DNA of 64,000 bases, taken from contig OU015651.1 in NCBI GenBank assembly GCA_907165275.2, forward strand, positions 2,936,501-3,000,500. Reading direction: 5' to 3'. Origin of the DNA: Zygaena filipendulae (Eukaryota > Arthropoda > Insecta > Lepidoptera > Zygaenidae). Within the stretch, counting starts at the first letter, position 1; the number at the start of each line of letters is the position of its first letter. The position numbers were made by a program, and so were the translations under genes. A model generated the notes under the pieces. It was not told the DNA's origin, searched no databases, and saw only the letters and a program-made list of their open reading frames with translations. This document shows, piece after piece, positions 1 to 17,675 of this stretch.

Positions 1-100
1 ACATACTACACATTACACTTTTGACTGTTTTGTGCGCAGTTATATGTTTAACGCTATATCTGACCTAGTATATAATCAATTATTAACACTTCAATCGTTG

Positions 101-108
101 TATAAAAG
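101..108 (+). promoter_or_regulatory. TATA box of serine protease copy 1
   Basis: TATAAAAG lies 96 bases before the start codon and is followed by GATCGAT. The same block (AATTATTAACACTTCAA, then TATAAAAG, then ATCGAT) precedes protease copy 2 at 4891, so the promoter was duplicated with the gene. The transcription start is inferred to be about 25-30 bases downstream. Confidence 0.7.
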
Positions 109-203
109 GATCGATTTACAATCCACATCGCACTGGCGTTACAGATATACGAAACAAAACGTTCGAATAGAATTAGTTCCAAATTAAACGCTATAAATAC
201 AAT

Positions 204-3200
204 ATGTGCAATTTAATTTTGTTCACTTTAATCAGCTATTTTCTTGGGATCCAAGGTAATAATAATGACTAATTAACAAGCAAGATTAGTTTTATATACC
301 TACAGCTATACAGGGTGTTTGGCGCATGGACTGATGCATTTGCCAGGGATTGGTTGTTACAATGTCCAAAGTGTTGCAGTAATTGGGATACGACTTTATT
401 TTTACAATTATTATTTTATTTTTGACGCCTTCATACCCACAATGATATAGGTACGTACGTATTATAAGATCGAGTCAATTGTACAAAAACTAATTCCAAT
501 TTAAAAAAATTAAAAATACAAAGCTACTTTAAACAATAAATTGCGGGTGCGCAACTATAAAAGTTTACGCTGTTACGGCTCGTATTGCGACTTAATGCAA
601 GTTTACGCGTCTTATTCGGTGGATGTACCTAATAAGGTTATGTCGATACAAAAGCCTATTATGTATAAGTATTATAACATAACTTTTCTGCAAACCTGCT
701 GAACATGCCAATTATCTAAAATAAATTGAATATTCAACACATCTCTAGTAATTATTATCTATTTATGTATAGTATTTATGTATAAATAAAGTTAATCAGG
801 TTTTTTACAACATCGGCAAATATACCTCATGATATTCCTGAATGAATTTACTGTAGCGTATAAAATGATTTGAATTTCAAGTAGGTACAAAATATGTTAC
901 AGGTAGTCGCCTCCCGAAAGACGTGATAGTCAACCTAGATAACCGCGTGGTCGGAGGTGAGGACGTCCCGGAAGGCCTGCTACCGCACCAGGCGTCACTC
1001 CGCTTAATATCCCGCAACTTCCACTTCTGCGGGGGCTCAGTTTTGAGCAACAGATGGATCCTCACCGCCGCACACTGCACAACTGGGTAACACATCTACT
1101 CAATTAATTACAAAAATATGCACTACTAGCTGTGCCCCGCGGTTTCACCCTCGATAATTTCGGAGTTCCTGAGGGAATTCCAGGATAAAAAGTACCCTAT
1201 GTCCTTGCCTGTACCCCGGACAACGTGCATGGCAAATTTCATCCAAATCCAAAAAAGATAAACATCAAAACATCAAAATATCAAAATATCAAAACATCAA
1301 AACATCAAAACATCAAAACATCAAAACATCAAAACATCAAAACATCCTAACATCCAAACATCCACACTTACATTTATAATATTAGTACGATAACTTAACT
1401 AGTTATATTATATTTGATTAACTATAGTATAAAGTCACAATTTTATTAATAGCATTTCGATATGGATCATTTGCTTTATACTTATTATAAATGATTTTTT
1501 CCTGTGCAAGTCTAAAAATGTATGTGTTTGGGAATTTAATCATATGGACATAAGAATGCCAACACCTCCCCCTTCACTCACCTCGCTATCAACACATGGT
1601 ACTACAAGTCGTATTAAGTAGTCGTATTATATAATATTCTCTAGATATTTCTATGATACTTAGTTATTCTATTATTCTTTATGACTCTTACAGGAGGTAA
1701 TCGAAAAAGGGGCTTTAAACACTTATTGTGCCAACTTGCCACCTTCAGAACACTCGGAGAACTTGCCACCTTCCTAAACCTGCAATGATTTATGGTAAAG
1801 TAGAAAGAACTACTACAAAATACAAATAACCATTCCTAATTTCAGTCAACCCACCCGTGACATTGAAGTGGTTTTGGGCACAGTGAATCGTATTGTAGGT
1901 GGTACACATTACCCGGCGGAGAAGGTTATCATTCACAATGATTATCACGACGAAGCACTCATAAATGATATCAGTCTCATAAAGACGTCCCAGGATATTG
2001 AGTTCACTGACCTCGTACAGCCTATAAAGTTGCCAGAAAAAAATACTAATGCCGGGACAACACTTCTACTCAGCGGTTGGGGTACAACTTCTGTAAGTAG
2101 AATAGGTCAATACAATTCAAATATCATATTTAATCCTAAAAACTGATACAAATACAATTATAAAATGTGAATTTTTTAAAGTTGTAAGTCATCACAAATA
2201 GGGAACTGTTTTTCCCTAAAAACTTTTTTTTTTTGTTTCGTCGATATTTTTTACTGCTGTTGACGTGTTTTATATTTTGGTTTGTTAAATATTTTTTTAT
2301 ATACAATAGGACCGACATGTAATAGATTTTATAAAGGTCCTTTAAAATAAATATGATTAAAAAAAATATATAATATGAATTTTGAAATTTAAAACAAGCG
2401 GTAGTGCAATTACCTAGTGTGTACTTATTACATAGTTTTACCTAGAGCCTTACATGTGCTGCAACACACTTGCTGCATCAATTCCTCAGTTTCCTGGCAG
2501 CCCGCCAACCACACTGCAAATGATCAACTTGACAGCACTAAGCTTGCCAGATTGCCAGAAGCGCCACAAAAACATCCATGAGATCTTCGAGACACAGATC
2601 TGCACACTTACAGAGGCCGGCCAGGGCGCTTGCCATGTAAGTAGATACCATTGTCAGGTTAGTACCTAATGCTTAAAACCACAGATATGTGAACCATAGT
2701 ATATATAATATTGTATTAACTGTGCATTGGCAGAACTTTTAACGAGCTCTCTAAAATTATTGACATCGATCTTTTTAACACCAGCTCGGGTTTGGCGAGG
2801 AACATGCACTGAGCACGCGATTCTTCTTTCAGCAGGATTCTAATTGTATTCAATAGTGTTAGCAGAGTTCTGTGGGTCAGCCTAGAAACAAGAACATAAA
2901 TATCTTCAATATTATCTTGCTCTGCAACGTGATGTATATCTTTTTGATGTCTAAACGTATATATTGTTTTCTATCAGCGGAGAATGGAGATAATATGCCA
3001 TAACCATTTTTTTCTTTAAAGTTGTTGGTCTTCCTAAAAAAAAAATATTAATAGGTATTTATTCGACTTACAGGGTGACTCAGGCGGCCCCTTGATCGAA
3101 TTCAGCAGTAAAACATTGGTTGGCGTAGTGTCGTGGGGGATGCCCTGCGCCAGAGGCTATCCTGACGTGTACAGCAGGGTCTACGCTTACAAGCAGTGGA

Positions 3201-3235
3201 TCCTGGACAACATGTCTACAGGCGCCATGAAGTGA
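204..3235 (+). CDS. Secreted chymotrypsin/brachyurin-like serine protease, copy 1 (five exons)
   Basis: Exons 204-255, 903-1086, 1846-2092, 2490-2636 and 3074-3235 join in frame with GT/AG borders to give 263 residues. Residues 1-18 are a signal peptide; a propeptide ends at R32, and the mature enzyme starts VVGGEDV, the normal S1A activation site. The triad is visible: H75 in TAAHC, D120 in NDIS and S213 in GDSGGP, with the usual 42-58, 168-182 and 191-220 cysteine pairs. By alignment to chymotrypsin numbering the S1 pocket is G189, G216 and D226 (CARGYPDVY). That is the pattern known from crab collagenase (brachyurin), so broad chymotrypsin- or collagenase-like specificity is expected; trypsin is excluded because D189 is absent. 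Length is normal for a midgut protease. A paralogue follows at 4998. The digestive role is inferred from the family, not shown. Confidence 0.93.
1135..1388 (-). mobile_element. Non-autonomous Helitron (lepidopteran type) with an internal satellite
   Basis: Reference copy for the family. Read on the minus strand, the element begins near TACTAATATTATAAA, carries a short microsatellite, then a block AATTCC..GGGAACTC, then a hairpin CGCGGGTGAAACCGCGG and ends GGCACAGCTAG/T. A 3' hairpin about ten bases before CTAG, insertion before a T and no terminal inverted repeats are Helitron hallmarks. This copy lies in intron 2 of protease copy 1 and holds about 13 repeats of an eight-base AAACATCA-like unit (1264-1360). 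Orientation is given by the CTAG end. Confidence 0.75.
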
Positions 3236-3389
3236 ATTATAATTAAATAGACATGATTGATGAAAAAAATAACAACCAACAACCAAACCTCATAACAAAA
3301 TTATCATAGGACTTTTTAACTGAAGTTATTATTATAGAAACGACAAAGCACTATATTTGAACATTACTCAATGAATAGTGGTAATAATA

Positions 3390-3984
3390 AAGGGTCTTTC
3401 AATAGGGACGGGTCGATGTTGGCAGCCTGTGGCGGCCATGTTGTTTTAACGTCGTCTTTCTAACCTATATTTTTTTATTCAGTTAGTAATGCCAAATCAC
3501 CATGGCAAGTTACACGGTTGAGCAACACGTCCAAATGTTAAAAATGTATTACCAAAATGAGTGTTCGTTAGTGCAAACGTTACGTGCATTGCGCCCATTT
3601 TACGGCAGACGAGGTGGTCCTTCAAAGTCGACTCTCCAACGTTTGGTGGCCAAATTCGACTTATCACCTTTAGACTTTTTTTTTTGGGGTTTTCTTAAGT
3701 CGCAGGTCTATACCAATAAGCCACAATCGACCGATGCCCTTAAAGTCAACATAGCTCAGGCTATCGCTGAAATTCAACCCGAACTATGCGGCAGAGTTGT
3801 TGAACATTGGACAACTCGAATTCGTGCCACCGTGAGAAGCCGCGGCGGACATTTAAACGATGTGATTTTCCACACATAATGGCATATATAGCTCTTTCAA
3901 ATAAAAAAAAAAAATCGTTAAAATCTCACACACGGCCTTTTTTATTTCATGTCAAAATCGACCCGTCCTTATTGAAAGACCCTT
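3390..3984 (+). mobile_element. Internally deleted mariner-like (Tc1/mariner) element
   Basis: The ends are near-perfect inverted repeats of about 27 bases (AAGGGTCTTTCAATAGGGAC.. at 3390 and its complement ending at 3984, one clear mismatch), flanked by TA on both sides (3388-3389 and 3985-3986), the target duplication of Tc1/mariner transposons. The element is only 595 bp and carries a shortened transposase frame. It sits in the 3' flank of protease copy 1. Confidence 0.85.
3502..3879 (+). pseudogene. Transposase remnant: DNA-binding head joined in frame to C-terminal tail
   Basis: An open frame of 125 residues with a real ATG. Residues 1-52 (MASYTVEQHVQMLKMYY...) form the helix-turn-helix head seen in mariner-like transposases of insects. 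The frame then jumps directly to DLSPLDFFFWG, the block around the third catalytic acidic residue, and a normal tail ending HLNDVIFHT. The stretch that should carry the first two catalytic aspartates is missing, so the product cannot catalyse transposition. The frame has stayed open across the junction, so a DNA-binding product is conceivable, but expression is unknown. Confidence 0.8.
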
Positions 3985-4039
3985 TATATAGCATTCTTGG
4001 ACCTTTCTTTATTCTTCACATCCCATAAATGTCTCCATA

Positions 4040-4165
4040 CTCTACCTGGTAGCCTGGAAGAGATCGCTTTATAGTGATAAGACTGCCCTTTGGAGCCGCT
4101 TAATTCTATCTGTTTTATGAGTTTTTAGTCATTGTAATGATTGTGGTTCTCACTGCTCAATAAAG
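4040..4165 (+). repeat. 3' tail of a lepidopteran non-LTR retrotransposon
   Basis: The segment reads GTAGCCTGGAAGAGATCGCT, then a GATAAG step, and ends at CAATAAAGTG. Two diverged copies in the opposite orientation lie at 10371-10480 and 11383-11505. The CTGGAAGAGATC..AAGGCCGCC..ACAATAAAG pattern is a repeated LINE-type 3' tail; the exact clade was not determined. Confidence 0.5.
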
Positions 4166-4890
4166 TGTTTTTCATTTATTTATTCATCCCATTTTCTGAA
4201 CCGAATCCCCCTAAAACACGTTTGTTTAAACCACCAACGGTTTTTTGTGATAATTAATGGCAGTTCAATTGGTAATCTTTAAATGGTCAATAATGTTGTA
4301 AGTAAATCTTGTTTGTTATGTCTTTGTAGCACATAAATGCATTATTCAGGATCTTGAATTAGTTTTATACAGCTCAGACGAAATTATGAGTTATACAGGT
4401 ACACAGAAAATGCTAATTGCTCTCATTTTAGTCTTCGATACTCTAGTGCGTTTGAACACACATCTTAAATTCATATCACAAACAGGACAAACGCTTCGTG
4501 TTTAATTTTGTAACTGGCTGTTACAAACCAAAAGTCTCTTTATAACTTAAGGTTAAGTACAAAACAAAAATAAATAGTAAGTAACACGACACCAATAAAT
4601 GGACTCTAGTGAGAGTATATGTATAAAAAATTGCCTAGCTTGTAAAGTTACAATTTAAAATTAAACTCTTGAACGCATTTAGCAATGTTTATTACGTACC
4701 TGTCTAGAAATAGAAACACACCGTAAGCGGAGATCATTTTTACCAAACAGCTCTGCTAGTTTTGATTTATAGACAATTGCTTAGTCGAACTGAAACGCTG
4801 CAAATAGCTTGTTGATTGTTTAGTACACAATTTTCCTTTATATAACTACTACGCTCTATCTGACTAAATCAATTATTAACACTTCAAACG
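4166..4890. other. Intergenic spacer between the two proteases
   Basis: AT-rich sequence with no coding frame, RNA gene or clear repeat. The last 60 bases before 4890 resemble the region upstream of copy 1. Confidence 0.6.
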
Positions 4891-4898
4891 TATAAAAG
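4891..4898 (+). promoter_or_regulatory. TATA box of serine protease copy 2
   Basis: TATAAAAG followed by CATCGAT, 107 bases before the start codon. It has the same layout and flanking words as the copy 1 promoter at 101-108. Confidence 0.7.
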
Positions 4899-4997
4899 CA
4901 TCGATTTTCAACTTACAACGCACTAGCGTTACCAAAATTCGAAACCAAACGTACAAAATATAATAATTACATAGTTACAAACCAATCTCAATATAAT

Positions 4998-11043
<6,046 letters not shown>

Positions 11044-11382
11044 ATGTTTTACTATAATATTATATAAATATGTTTCACAATACAATACAATACAGTATAC
11101 TTTATTGCACCAAATATTTTACTGGATTTTTTGAGTTATTTATATGTATATGTACCTACTTGCATTAACTTCTAGAGTGGTTTTCATTTGCGATAGTTTA
11201 GTCCCGAATTCTGATACGGATAGTAAATAATATACGTACTTATAATAAAAATATATTATCAAGTACTTTTCAAATGACCGACATGCAATGATAATTAGAA
11301 ATATTATTAATTGATTACCTCAAATGAATTATCTTCGAAAGCTCTTTGGTTCCATTGAATAACGAAGAATTATAGTTCGATA

Positions 11383-11505
11383 ACTCTTTATTGTACATAC
11401 ACCAAACCAAAAAAGTTTTTACAAATTTTCTTAAATTTAACTTAATAGGTATACAAAAGGCGGCCTTAACGCTTAAAGTGATCTCTCCCAGGCAACCTTT
11501 GAATG
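11383..11505 (-). repeat. LINE-type 3' tail, copy 3
   Basis: AACTCTTTATTGTACATAC .. GGCGGCCTTAACGCTTAAAG .. CTCCCAGGCAACC, the best preserved of the three tails around the proteases. Confidence 0.5.
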
Positions 11506-12303
11506 GACAGATTTATAGAATTATCTTTTTTCCACTCAGGAAAAAACTGATAAACATAATTTTATATTATTATGGATACATCAGTATGGCAAAATCTAAT
11601 TTCCTGAGCTACTCAAAACAATATCATGAGAATACTCATCATAAATAACCGAGTTAAGGGAACATCCTGGATGCTATCAGGCGATATTGCGTAGCGGGGT
11701 CTGACAGACCAACATAATATCGTAACAAAAAAAGATACGAACGTGTAATTTCTAATTCTGTAAGCAAAGGAAAATCTGCTTAACTTCTTTTTTATGTGGT
11801 GCCTAAAACAAGGTCAAAATAGGGAATGCCTGAGTAGTGGCAACCGTGAGTCGTGACGTGGTTTTGTTTTTTTTTTCGCCTCCTCGCTGGGCCCGCATTC
11901 CGAAAAATTTTAGTTAAAGCCACATACCTACGGTTTCAACATTAAACCATTAGTAGAGACACTGATAATAATTTATAATTCTAAAATTATTTTATAATTC
12001 TAAAGAGATACGGTGGCACGAAGCAAAAAAAACTTAATTAAAGCAATAACGTTTTTAATTAAGTCGCCGCCCACACAAACATAATTATATACCTAGTTCA
12101 ATTTCGTTAGGACGAGTGCAGAGCTACGTAATGACAAGTAATAAAGACTGTGTCTTATTTTTAAAATGTTTTTATTTTAACCCCAAAGTTTACAGCGAAA
12201 GCAATTTGCACTGAAACTTGAAAGTGGTTTTTATAAAGATAAAAAGTCGAGTCCATCAGACCGTGTGAATAAGCACGAAGAGTTTGCCTGAGTTTTATTG
12301 AAA

Positions 12304-12535
12304 ACTAGCTGAGCCCCGCAGTTTCACACACGTGAGTTGCAGATTTCCCGCAGGAACTCCAAAGTAGCCTAATGTATTCCTTATAACGTCAGCTAATTAG
12401 TAGTGAAAGTCCCGTCAATATCGGTCCAACCGTTTCGGAGAGTCACATAAAAAAAAACAATTATCCAATTTGGTGCAGTCGTTTGGAAGTTATGCGCTCA
12501 GCAACACATTTGGCGATTCATTTTTATTGTATGGA
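12304..12535 (-). mobile_element. Diverged Helitron
   Basis: ACTAGCTGAGCCCCGCAG start, hairpin weakened to GTTTCACACACGTGAG. It has the GATTCATTTTTAT 5' variant shared with the copy at 35703. Confidence 0.55.
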
Positions 12536-13563
12536 TTTTAATACTTTATTGACAAAAGATTTTATTACAGGAAATAATATTTTTCATTACTCATACTCGG
12601 AAAGTAGGTCTGAAGTTGCCTGAGAAGCGGGTTGAAAGTAACACTTTTCAGCCCTAGGGAGAATCGCTTTCAACTGACAGCTGGATACTGCAGAAACTCA
12701 AGTTTTTTTTTTATGTCATAGGGGGCATACTTACTGGCCAGTAGCACACCTAATGGTTGATTTATGTAAAATAAAATTCACTCATTTTTTTCTTTAGCTA
12801 ATTCCTATTTTTATTTTGACTTTCCTTCCATTCGTAATGAAAAGCACAGTGTTATCCTCGGGAGAAAGACTTATTTAGTCCCGAGACGGGGTTTGGCCAA
12901 TAGATCGAGGGACTAAAGGACTAAAGGTTACTTTCACCCCTAGGATAACAATGTACTATTAGTAAACCTGAATAAATAAATGGTTCGTTTTCTAATAAAC
13001 AGCCATCGTACAGTCAATTTTTTAGAAAAAATTCGTAGGTACCTATCTCACGATAAAGTATGTACAGTTACTATAAACAATTTTAAATTAGGAAACTCAG
13101 TCAATATTTTTTTCCCACATTTATTTTATGACACCTAAACCATACAGCCGTAAACCATACGAAATATTTATGGGAGTCGTAAGAAATTTCAGCAATTCGA
13201 TTGTCATAAAAACGCGTCAAACTACAATAGTTGTATCGCCACAGATAACTGAGGTCTGTTCCAATCTGGCGGGATTACGGCGAATACTCGGCTTTACGAC
13301 CCAAACTTGATCCGTGCAATGTCAACATACCTATATTATGTACCTAAGGTACATAACAAGGTACCGCGGAACACTCAGGAAACTTCTATTACGTAAGGGC
13401 AAACTTTGTAAGTAATTATTACTTATCGGAAATAATGATGTAATTGAATAATGGAATGTTCGCTAATTATTTCTCATATAATTTCCAAAAGTAACTTCTA
13501 GATCGACTAAACTCTTTAATAGTCGAGTTGTGTACTTTTCGTGAATTCCACACAACTATGGGG

Positions 13564-13768
13564 CTTTTTGTCGAACAATATCGTGTTGACAGTATGCGCA
13601 AGTTCTATGATCGCAGTACATTCCTATAAACTTATGAAACACAAAAAAATAGTTGTTCAACTAAAAATTGTATGTATGCGCCAGGCCGGCGCATTCATAC
13701 AATTAAGGATGTACTGCGATCATAGAACTTGCGCATACTGTCAACACGATAGATGTACGACAAAAAGC
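13564..13768. repeat. 205 bp near-perfect palindrome with one asymmetric insertion
   Basis: The arms start CTTTTTGTCG and end CGACAAAAAG. They match over GTGTTGACAGTATGCGCAAG, TTCTATGATCGCAGTACAT and ATTGTATGTATGCGCC around a centre near 13685. The left arm carries about 37 extra bases after TACATTCCT. The transcript would fold into one long hairpin. No TA or TAA duplication is evident. Confidence 0.7.
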
Positions 13769-14930
13769 AGATTTTGGTTGGCTTAGGTATAATATTGAAA
13801 CTTATATCGCAGTGCCTTCAATAATATGTAATAATATTATTATTATCTTTATTTTCTCCCACAAGTAAATATATGTAGGTAGTGGTTACAAATAAAAAGT
13901 TTTAATAGTAGAGAGGTATACTTTGTCCCCACAAAGGCCAGGAGCCTTAACTAGGCAAACCCTGTGTTATAGGCCTCCTGGCCCCCTCTCAGAAAACGAA
14001 CCTAACTTAATAAAGGATTACTTATAATCTTAACTTATAAATAAACTTAAATAAAAATTATAATACCAGTCCGAGGTATGAAAAGTAGGTACCTAGTTAA
14101 GTTATTGAAGCAAAAAAAAACGTGAACTAGCCCCGTTCGCGTAGCAGTACGTAGTGCTCGTAGCAGAAGTAGCAGATGCTTTCGTAGCACTTGCACAATC
14201 AACGTTTTTGGTGCAGAGGTCTACCCTTAAGCTTAAGGTGACGTGTAAATAAAATCCACCTTACGGGACCATTTTAGTACGGTGGAATTCAAATTGCGAC
14301 AACCCTAGCTACTTAATAATATCTGCTAAATAAGCATATTGACTGTCACTTTACTTAGCTGTTAGCGTAGCTGCGAATTTGTACCGTAATTACCTGACGC
14401 ACAGTATACGAGTATTTATTTTTATTTAATTTAACCGCATCTACAATTAATTAGACTTCAACTTCAGAAAGGAGCGGTACTCCCCCAACGTGTGTAATTA
14501 AATTTTAAATATAGTGTTGAATTATCGTGAATAAATACTTATTTTCACAACACTATATGCCGCACTTTCTACTTTTCTTCTCTCTCACCGTAGGTTGCCT
14601 ATGAAAACATTGCTTTTATCAATATAGATTTCCTAATTGAGCGTATTTACATGTTTCTGTGTTTTGTAAATGGGTTTCTCTACTGTGCGTGAGCTATTGG
14701 GATATAGTAGATTTGGTTTGATTTCTAAATAATTATTACATATTTCTCAATTATTTCTCCATTATTCTAATGTCAATGCCTGCATCTGGAAGTGAGCCGC
14801 CCCTGACCGACGGTATCGACCGCACCGCCACGGGGGCGCACCATTGACCCAGTTTATACCTCCGCGTCGGTACAGGGTTGTAAGTCAGAAAGGGGGTACC
14901 GAAAGGGTATCAAATAATTCGTGACAACGA

Positions 14931-15151
14931 ATCCTAATAATATTATAAACGCGAAAGTTTGTAAATATGTATGGATGGATGGATGGATGGATGTTTGTTA
15001 CTCTTTCACGCAAAAACTACTGGATGGATTTAAATGAAACTTTACAATAATATAGCTTATACATCAGATTAACACATAGGGTACTTTTTCTCCCGGAATT
15101 CTCGCGGGAACTCTGAAATTAACGCGGGTGAAACCGCGGGGCACAATTAGT
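14931..15151 (+). mobile_element. Helitron with (ATGG)n
   Basis: CTAATAATATTATAAACGCG start, five or six ATGG repeats at 14968-14990, hairpin GCGGGTGAAACCGCG and a 3' end ATTAGT instead of CTAGT. Confidence 0.7.
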
Positions 15152-15630
15152 AACTTATACTTTTTCCCCAAAAGCTCACAGGTTTCCGTGAAATGACTTT
15201 TGTAAATGCCTTAGGCAGTGATGAAAAAGGCTATAGTAAACCGGAGAGTGAATTAAGTGCATTATTATCGAGTCTCCTTCAATACGCTCCTCATTTTAAC
15301 TTCCTGTATAACTTGAAACATCTACGTAACATCAGTGCGAGAATCTCAAACCCCTTGACTTGCAGCCGTGCGTAATGGTTAGACGGACTCTTTTAAAATG
15401 CGTCTCAACTCTCATCTTTACAAAATAAATATGGTAGGTAATGACCCTGAAGCGGTATACCTATGCTGTAGAGGTTAAAAATTCGCGATAAAAAAAAAAC
15501 GATGTAGGTTTGCTTGTCGAAAAGTTGCCGACCCCCTTTCCCACTTCTTTGTGCTCGCACCTCATGCTGCGTTTGCCCCCTGCAAGCCAGTTAGAAGGTT
15601 AACAACAGCCCCCTTAGTGAAGTTGATCTG

Positions 15631-15829
15631 TACTAATATTATAAAGAGGAAAGATTTGATTTTTTGTATGTTTGTTTGTTTGTAACGATTTAACTCAAAA
15701 ACTACTGGACCGATTTATTTCACCATTAGAAAGCTACATTATCCCTGAGTAACATAGACTACATTGTAATCCGGAATTCCTGCGGGAACTCCGAAATTAT
15801 CGCGGGCGAAACCGCGCGGGACAGCTAGT
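15631..15829 (+). mobile_element. Non-autonomous Helitron
   Basis: TACTAATATTATAAAGAGG start and GGGACAGCTAGT end. The same subfamily recurs at 44078. Confidence 0.75.
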
Positions 15830-15838
15830 AATCTATAA

Positions 15839-15974
15839 AATCGTTAACGCATAGAAAACTAACTAACGATTCGTCCGTCACGTCATGCGTGGTCACGTAA
15901 AATCGTCACTCAAAAGTCCAGTTTTGCGTGACCACGTTACATCACCGTTCCATAGTTTTCTATGCGTTAGTGAT
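15839..15974. mobile_element. Short inverted-repeat MITE
   Basis: TAACGCATAGAAAACTA at 15845 is matched by TAGTTTTCTATGCGTTA ending 15969. An inner GTGGTCACG / CGTGACCAC pair extends the fold. It abuts MITE family B copy 3. Confidence 0.6.
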
Positions 15975-15984
15975 TTCTAATTGG

Positions 15985-16440
15985 CCACTTGAGAAAATTT
16001 TTTTTTTTAGTCCGTCGCGTCGTGTAGATTAGTAAAAAATATTGGACACGAATTTCTTCTTTTTTTATACATATAATCAAAAAATAACGGCGATACCTAC
16101 ATTGAGTTGAAATTTCGCGTGACGTCACAACCCGCTGCAGTTTATATGGGAGTATCTGTGGTATGGGGCTTATACTGAATATTGACGTCACGAGTCCCCC
16201 ACCCTAAATTTTAATGCGCTTTATCTATGTGGATTCGCAGTTTATATGGGAGTATAGTATTATATTATCTGTGGTATGGGGCTTATACTGAATACTGACG
16301 TCACGAGTCCCCCACCCTAAATTTTAATGCGCTTTATCTATGTGGATTCTCATTAATTTGAAAAAGCAAAAAATACGTGTCAATTATTTTAGACTAAGAA
16401 GTGTCTATTATTTTAGACTAATTAGAATTTTGATTTTCAC
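15985..16440. mobile_element. MITE family B, copy 3, with internal tandem duplication
   Basis: AGTCCGTC head and TTAGAATTTTGATTTTC tail of the family. A unit of about 100 bases starting GCAGTTTATATGGGAGTAT occurs twice (16137 and 16237), each with its own TGACGTCA and ACCCTAAATTTTAATGCGC. The outer ATGGGCATG ends are missing. Confidence 0.7.
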
Positions 16441-16879
16441 ACCCTGGAAAAACCCAAATATGGGTTATTTAAAATGAACTTTACCTATACGAATGTTTGA
16501 TTAGGCCCGGAAGCCTCATTTTATTAAAAGGTTTAACCAAATCTTAACTAACCCCCTTGCAGTAGTTTTTTTGATCGGTCAAGAAATACAAATAAAAGGG
16601 AATTTTGGAAACATACCTGTGATTTGAAATGGATACCTCCTTTTAGAGCATTTCGTGTGGGGATTTTTCTGAAACAATAAGGTTATTTTGATTTCTGATG
16701 GATTTTTTAACCTTTCATAATTCATTTTGTCATCTTATTAAGTCAAGTGAACAATTAGGTGTTTTAAATAGGTATACCTACATATTATATCCATATTAAT
16801 ATTATATAAGGCCGCTTTTGTTGCCATTTATTTAATTTAAATAAATATTTAAAAAAAACTGCGGTGGGATTAAGTATAT

Positions 16880-17079
16880 TGTATTGTATGAATGCGAAAG
16901 TAACGACTCTGTCTGTCTGTTACCTTTTCACGACTTAATTTCTCAAGTCCCAACCAATTATCATTAAATTGAGCATAGTCCTTGTCAACGGTACAAAACA
17001 GGACATTGGGCAAATTTTATCCCGGGAATCCCTCGGAAACTTCGAAATTAACGCGGGTGATACCGCGGGAACAACTAGT
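16880..17079 (+). mobile_element. Helitron copy
   Basis: GAATGCGAAAGTAACGACTC to GGGAACAACTAGT, with the hairpin diverged to CGCGGGTGATACCGCG. Confidence 0.65.
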
Positions 17080-17324
17080 CAAATAATGTACCTATCTGAT
17101 ATCTGGGCGACCGAGTTTCGCTCGTAGCGCCATCTGTTGTTAAGTAGAAAAGCATCAGCACTCATTTTTCATTGCCTGAAAACACGGATAAAACGACGTT
17201 TTCTAAAAATGAAACCTAGCTAGATCAATTAATCGCCCCCGAAACCCCCTGCATACCAAATGTCATGAAAATCGTTGGAGCCGTTTCCGAGATTCAGGTT
17301 AAATATTATACATATAATATAATC

Positions 17325-17675
17325 TTATCTTAATATATATAAATCAGAAGAAGAAGAAGAAGAAAATACATTTATTTCAGCACAACACACAAGAAAAAGA
17401 AACAAACATCAACAGTGCCTAATCTTAAGAAACATAGATACCTAATATCTCTTGCATGCTCTGCCGAAAGGGTCACTAACTCAGCATCAGCATCAGCATC
17501 ACATGTCACGTTGTTTGTCCGCGACGGACTCCGAAACTACTGAACGGATTTTGATAAAATTTTGTATCTAACCATTTATAATATGGTCCAACTTAAAAGA
17601 TAGGATAGTTTTTATCCCGGAATTCCCGCGGGAACTCAGAAATTACCGCGAATGAAATCGCGGGGGACAGCTAGT
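17325..17675 (+). mobile_element. Helitron interrupted by a (GAA)n-linked segment
   Basis: TTAATATATATAAATCA at the left, then an insertion starting with (AGA)n at 17347, then the CACGTTGTTTGTCCGCGA core resumes at 17508 and ends GACAGCTAGT. Confidence 0.6.

Larger units (their letters stand above)
3236..4165 (+). other. 3' flank of protease copy 1 with two possible poly(A) signals
   Basis: AATAAA occurs at 3386-3391, exactly where the host TA and the mariner-like inverted repeat meet, and again at 4159-4164 inside a retrotransposon tail. Either could end the protease transcript. Confidence 0.4.

Noticed and set aside
1264..1360. Regular AAACATCA repeats resembling a CRISPR-like array
   Set aside because: There are no spacers; it is a simple satellite inside a Helitron in an animal genome.
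13541..13786. 81-codon frame over the 205 bp palindrome
   Set aside because: Produced by the inverted repeat; it encodes no recognisable domain.
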